A DNA stretch of 64,000 nt from Actinomyces johnsonii (GTDB lineage: Bacteria; Actinomycetota; Actinomycetes; Actinomycetales; Actinomycetaceae): positions 372,001 through 436,000 of the forward strand of contig NZ_VICB01000003.1 in the NCBI RefSeq assembly GCF_006546835.1. The letters run 5' to 3'. This document shows, piece by piece, positions 61,858-64,000 of this stretch (positions within the stretch are counted from its first letter, which is position 1; each line of letters opens with the position of its first letter). The notes under the pieces were generated by a model. That model was not told the origin of the DNA and ran no database searches. It saw only the letters and a list, made by a program, of their open reading frames with translations. Position numbers and translations under genes: made by a program.

Positions 61858-63786
61858 ATGAGCGGCTACGACGAGACGAACCCGGAGACCTACCGGCCCA
61901 CTGAGCCCAGCAGGGCGGCAGACGGCAGTTACCCCGGTGTCGGCTCCCAGTCCGCTGCCAGCCAGGGGACGCCGGGCGCGGCGGCCTCGGGCAGTGAACC
62001 TCCGAGCGAGTCCCCGAGCCGGGCCGGTGACGAGGACCTTTCGCAGGCCTACGGAGCAGACGCCTCCCAGTCCGAACCCGTCCTGCCCGGGACCGCCCAG
62101 GCCGCAGACGCGGAGAATGCGGAGTACACCCGGCCGTTGCCCGCGGACCAGCCCACCTCGCAAATGCCCGCGGACCAGCCCACCTCGCAGATGCCCGCGG
62201 ACCAGCCCACCTCGCTCTACGCGCAGTCCGCGCAGGGCTCCTCCCCGTCTTACGAGGAACAGCAAGGGCAGTACCAGCCGGCACAGGGGCAGTACCAGCC
62301 CCAGCAGCAGCTCTACCAGCAGTCCTATCAGCAGTCCTACCAACAGGGCCAACCGGACCAGTACCCCGCCATCTCCCAGGGACAGCCCGCCACTTCGTAC
62401 AGCCAGTCCTCTGCTGCCCAGCAGCCCTACCAGGCGCACCTCGGCTCGCCCTATACGAGCGTTCCGACGACGTCCGGTGGCTACGACTTCCCCCGGACCG
62501 AGGACCACGGCGGTGGCGGGCCCGTCGGAGGCTCGCAGGCCGGTCCCAGCAGCTACGCGCCCGTCGGCGCCGCGGGGGAGTCCTTCTACGCCGCCTCGAA
62601 CGCCTCCAGTGGTGAGAGCGGGAAGAAGCGGCGCCGGGGGCCGGGCTGGGTCGCCCTGGTCGCCTCCGTTGTGGTCGCCTCATTGCTGGGAGCCGGCGGC
62701 GCTGTCGGAGTGGTCAAGTATCTGGACGTCCGCGACGGGACGCTGTCATCGCGCTCCTCGGCCGCTCCCACCGCGATCGCCACCGGCGACACGACCAAGA
62801 CTGTCAACAGCTCCGGCCAGGCCCCCGACTGGGAGGCCGTGTCGGCCGCAGTGTCCAATGCGGTCGTGTCCATCGCCATCGCAACGGAAAGGGGGACCGC
62901 CCTGGGTTCCGGGGTCATCTACGACAAGGATGGGCACATCATCACCAACAACCACGTGGTGGCGGGAGCCGCGAAGATCCAGGTGACCCTGGCCGACGGC
63001 CGCGTCTACGACGCCGATACCACCGGTACCGACCCCGCTACGGATCTGGCGGTCATCCAGCTCAAGGACGCCCCCGACAACCTCACCGTCGCCCAGCTCG
63101 GCGACTCCGACAAGCTGACCACGGGCCAGGACGTCATGGCCATCGGCAACCCGCTGGGACTGTCCTCCACCGTCACCACCGGCATCATCTCGGCCCTGGA
63201 CCGCCCCGTCGTCAACGCCCAGGGAGAAGACGGGGAGGGAGGCTCGGACAGCGGTTCGTCGTCCTCGACGGTCTACACCAACGCCATCCAGATTGATGCC
63301 GCCATCAACCCCGGAAACTCCGGCGGCCCCCTGTTCGATGAGAAGGGACGGGTCATCGGCATCACCAGCTCGATCGCCACGATGGGGCGCTCCAGCTCCG
63401 GTGAAGGGGGCTCGGGCAGTATCGGCATCGGGTTCGCCATTCCCGTCAAGCTGGCAGAGAAGGTCGCCAAGCAGCTCATCGAGTCGGGAACGGCCACCCA
63501 CGCCTACCTGGGCGTCACTCTGGAGACCGGGTCCGCCGAGTCCGACGGCGCCAAGCGCGCCGGCGCCAAGATCGCCTCGGTCGAGGGTGACTCGCCCGCC
63601 GACAAGGCCGGCTTGAAGAAGGACGACGTCGTCATCGCCATCGACGGCAAAACCACCTCTCAAGGCTCGGCACTGACCGGCTATGTGCGCCAGTACTCCG
63701 CCAACGACAAAGTCAAGCTCACCGTCATCCGCGACTCCAAGAAGAAGGACATCGAGGTGACCTTGGCCGAGCGCAAGGATTCCTGA
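61858..63786 (+). CDS. HtrA/DegP-type membrane serine protease with PDZ domain
   Basis: A 642-residue protein. A Ser/Gln/Tyr/Pro-rich cytoplasmic tail of about 255 residues precedes one membrane helix (about 262-285, after GKKRRRGPGW). The trypsin-like domain has the triad His366 (ITNNHVV), Asp396 (TDLAVIQL) and Ser488 (NPGNSGGPL). A PDZ domain ends the protein (YLGVTLETGSAES, ADKAGLKKDDVVIAIDG). It performs extracellular protein quality control. ATG 61858 has GAGGAGGAACAC upstream. The tail contains a 9-residue repeat (PADQPTSQM) three times. Confidence 0.94.
   Translation: MSGYDETNPETYRPTEPSRAADGSYPGVGSQSAASQGTPGAAASGSEPPSESPSRAGDEDLSQAYGADASQSEPVLPGTAQAADAENAEYTRPLPADQPTSQMPADQPTSQMPADQPTSLYAQSAQGSSPSYEEQQGQYQPAQGQYQPQQQLYQQSYQQSYQQGQPDQYPAISQGQPATSYSQSSAAQQPYQAHLGSPYTSVPTTSGGYDFPRTEDHGGGGPVGGSQAGPSSYAPVGAAGESFYAASNASSGESGKKRRRGPGWVALVASVVVASLLGAGGAVGVVKYLDVRDGTLSSRSSAAPTAIATGDTTKTVNSSGQAPDWEAVSAAVSNAVVSIAIATERGTALGSGVIYDKDGHIITNNHVVAGAAKIQVTLADGRVYDADTTGTDPATDLAVIQLKDAPDNLTVAQLGDSDKLTTGQDVMAIGNPLGLSSTVTTGIISALDRPVVNAQGEDGEGGSDSGSSSSTVYTNAIQIDAAINPGNSGGPLFDEKGRVIGITSSIATMGRSSSGEGGSGSIGIGFAIPVKLAEKVAKQLIESGTATHAYLGVTLETGSAESDGAKRAGAKIASVEGDSPADKAGLKKDDVVIAIDGKTTSQGSALTGYVRQYSANDKVKLTVIRDSKKKDIEVTLAERKDS
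62140..62220. repeat. 27-bp tandem repeat, three copies
   Basis: In-frame repeats in the htrA-like gene encoding PADQPTSQM, PADQPTSQM and PADQPTSLY. Copies 1 and 2 differ at one base, which suggests recent expansion. Confidence 0.9.
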
Positions 63787-63799
63787 AGGAGAGCCCGGA

Positions 63800-64000
63800 T
63801 CAGGGACTCACGCCCAGCGCGCCCAGCACGGGACGCATCTTGGCGGTTGTCTCCGCTAACTCGTCGGCCGGCTCGGAGTCCGGCATGATGCCGCCGCCCC
63901 CGAAGACCCGCGCGGGGGAGTGCGGGCCGGGTCCGCCGGCCGGCAGCTGGGCGCTGCGCAGTGCAATGCACCACTCGCCCTCGCCGTGCCAGTCCACCCA
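63800..64000 (-). CDS. menF: Isochorismate synthase, 3' end (truncated by window edge)
   Basis: Only the last ~66 codons are inside the window. The protein end contains GEWCIALRSAQL and ARVFGGGGIMPDSEPADELAETTAKMRPVLGAL, the C-terminal signature of chorismate-binding enzymes of the MenF/EntC type. Its position next to menD and menC supports isochorismate synthase over anthranilate synthase. It is convergent with the protease gene, 13 bases apart. Confidence 0.88.
   Translation of the reverse strand, partial: WVDWHGEGEWCIALRSAQLPAGGPGPHSPARVFGGGGIMPDSEPADELAETTAKMRPVLGALGVSP

Overview
The window is high-GC actinobacterial DNA. Its gene content (a complete sdhCAB operon, scattered menaquinone genes, sigK/rskA next to a DipZ-like gene, a sortase-type surface protein, many GTG starts and 4-bp ATGA/GTGA overlaps) fits an Actinomyces-like member of the Actinomycetales. 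The genus is inferred from protein recognition, not from a marker gene. I saw no rRNA, tRNA, CRISPR array or insertion sequence.

Layout. 1-4.2 kb: 3' end of an oligopeptide ABC operon (permease, permease, fused double ATPase) and a small PH-like membrane protein. 4.3-13.5 kb: housekeeping block with typA, a VanW/peptidoglycan-binding-like protein, fdxA and dapC, an AAA ATPase behind two palindromic operators, and citrate synthase. 13.5-21.3 kb: accessory stretch with a large palindromic repeat, an alpha/beta hydrolase, a VOC protein, a multidomain surface protein (SGNH esterase + vWA + PKD + calcium-binding repeats + sorting signal) in DNA of lower GC, degenerate sequence, and a divergent MFS/MerR pair. 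21.4-26 kb: a methyltransferase and sdhCAB. 26-31.5 kb: a second peptide-type ABC system whose inner-membrane permease and both ATPases are one polypeptide. 31.6-41.1 kb: OmpA-domain lipoprotein, dapD, histidine phosphatase, menE, a YegV/YegU-like kinase and ADP-ribosylglycohydrolase pair, menA. 41.2-46.8 kb: membrane proteins, a low-complexity lipoprotein, dipZ-like gene, sigK and rskA. 47.2-50.5 kb: menB, then a small secreted peptide gene followed by a histidine kinase and a LuxR-type response regulator on the same strand. 51.3-54.4 kb: glycine betaine/proline ABC operon. 54.6-58.4 kb: membrane proteins including three tandem paralogues, and a broken DUF3800 gene behind a possible structured leader. 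58.6-64 kb: menC, menD, an HtrA-type protease, and the 3' end of a menF-like isochorismate synthase gene.

How the genes work together. menF, menD, menC, menE, menB and menA cover most of menaquinone synthesis, and succinate dehydrogenase is a likely user of that quinone. dapC and dapD belong to the succinylase branch of lysine/diaminopimelate synthesis. The dipZ-sigK-rskA block resembles the thiol-redox SigK regulon of mycobacteria.

Best candidates for undescribed biology: the small secreted two-cysteine peptide gene placed directly upstream of a NarL-family two-component system with a strong hairpin between them (48.3-50.5 kb); the tandem membrane-protein family with a nearly identical C-terminal tail (55.7-58.4 kb); and the SGNH-vWA surface protein with its partner (15.8-18.8 kb).
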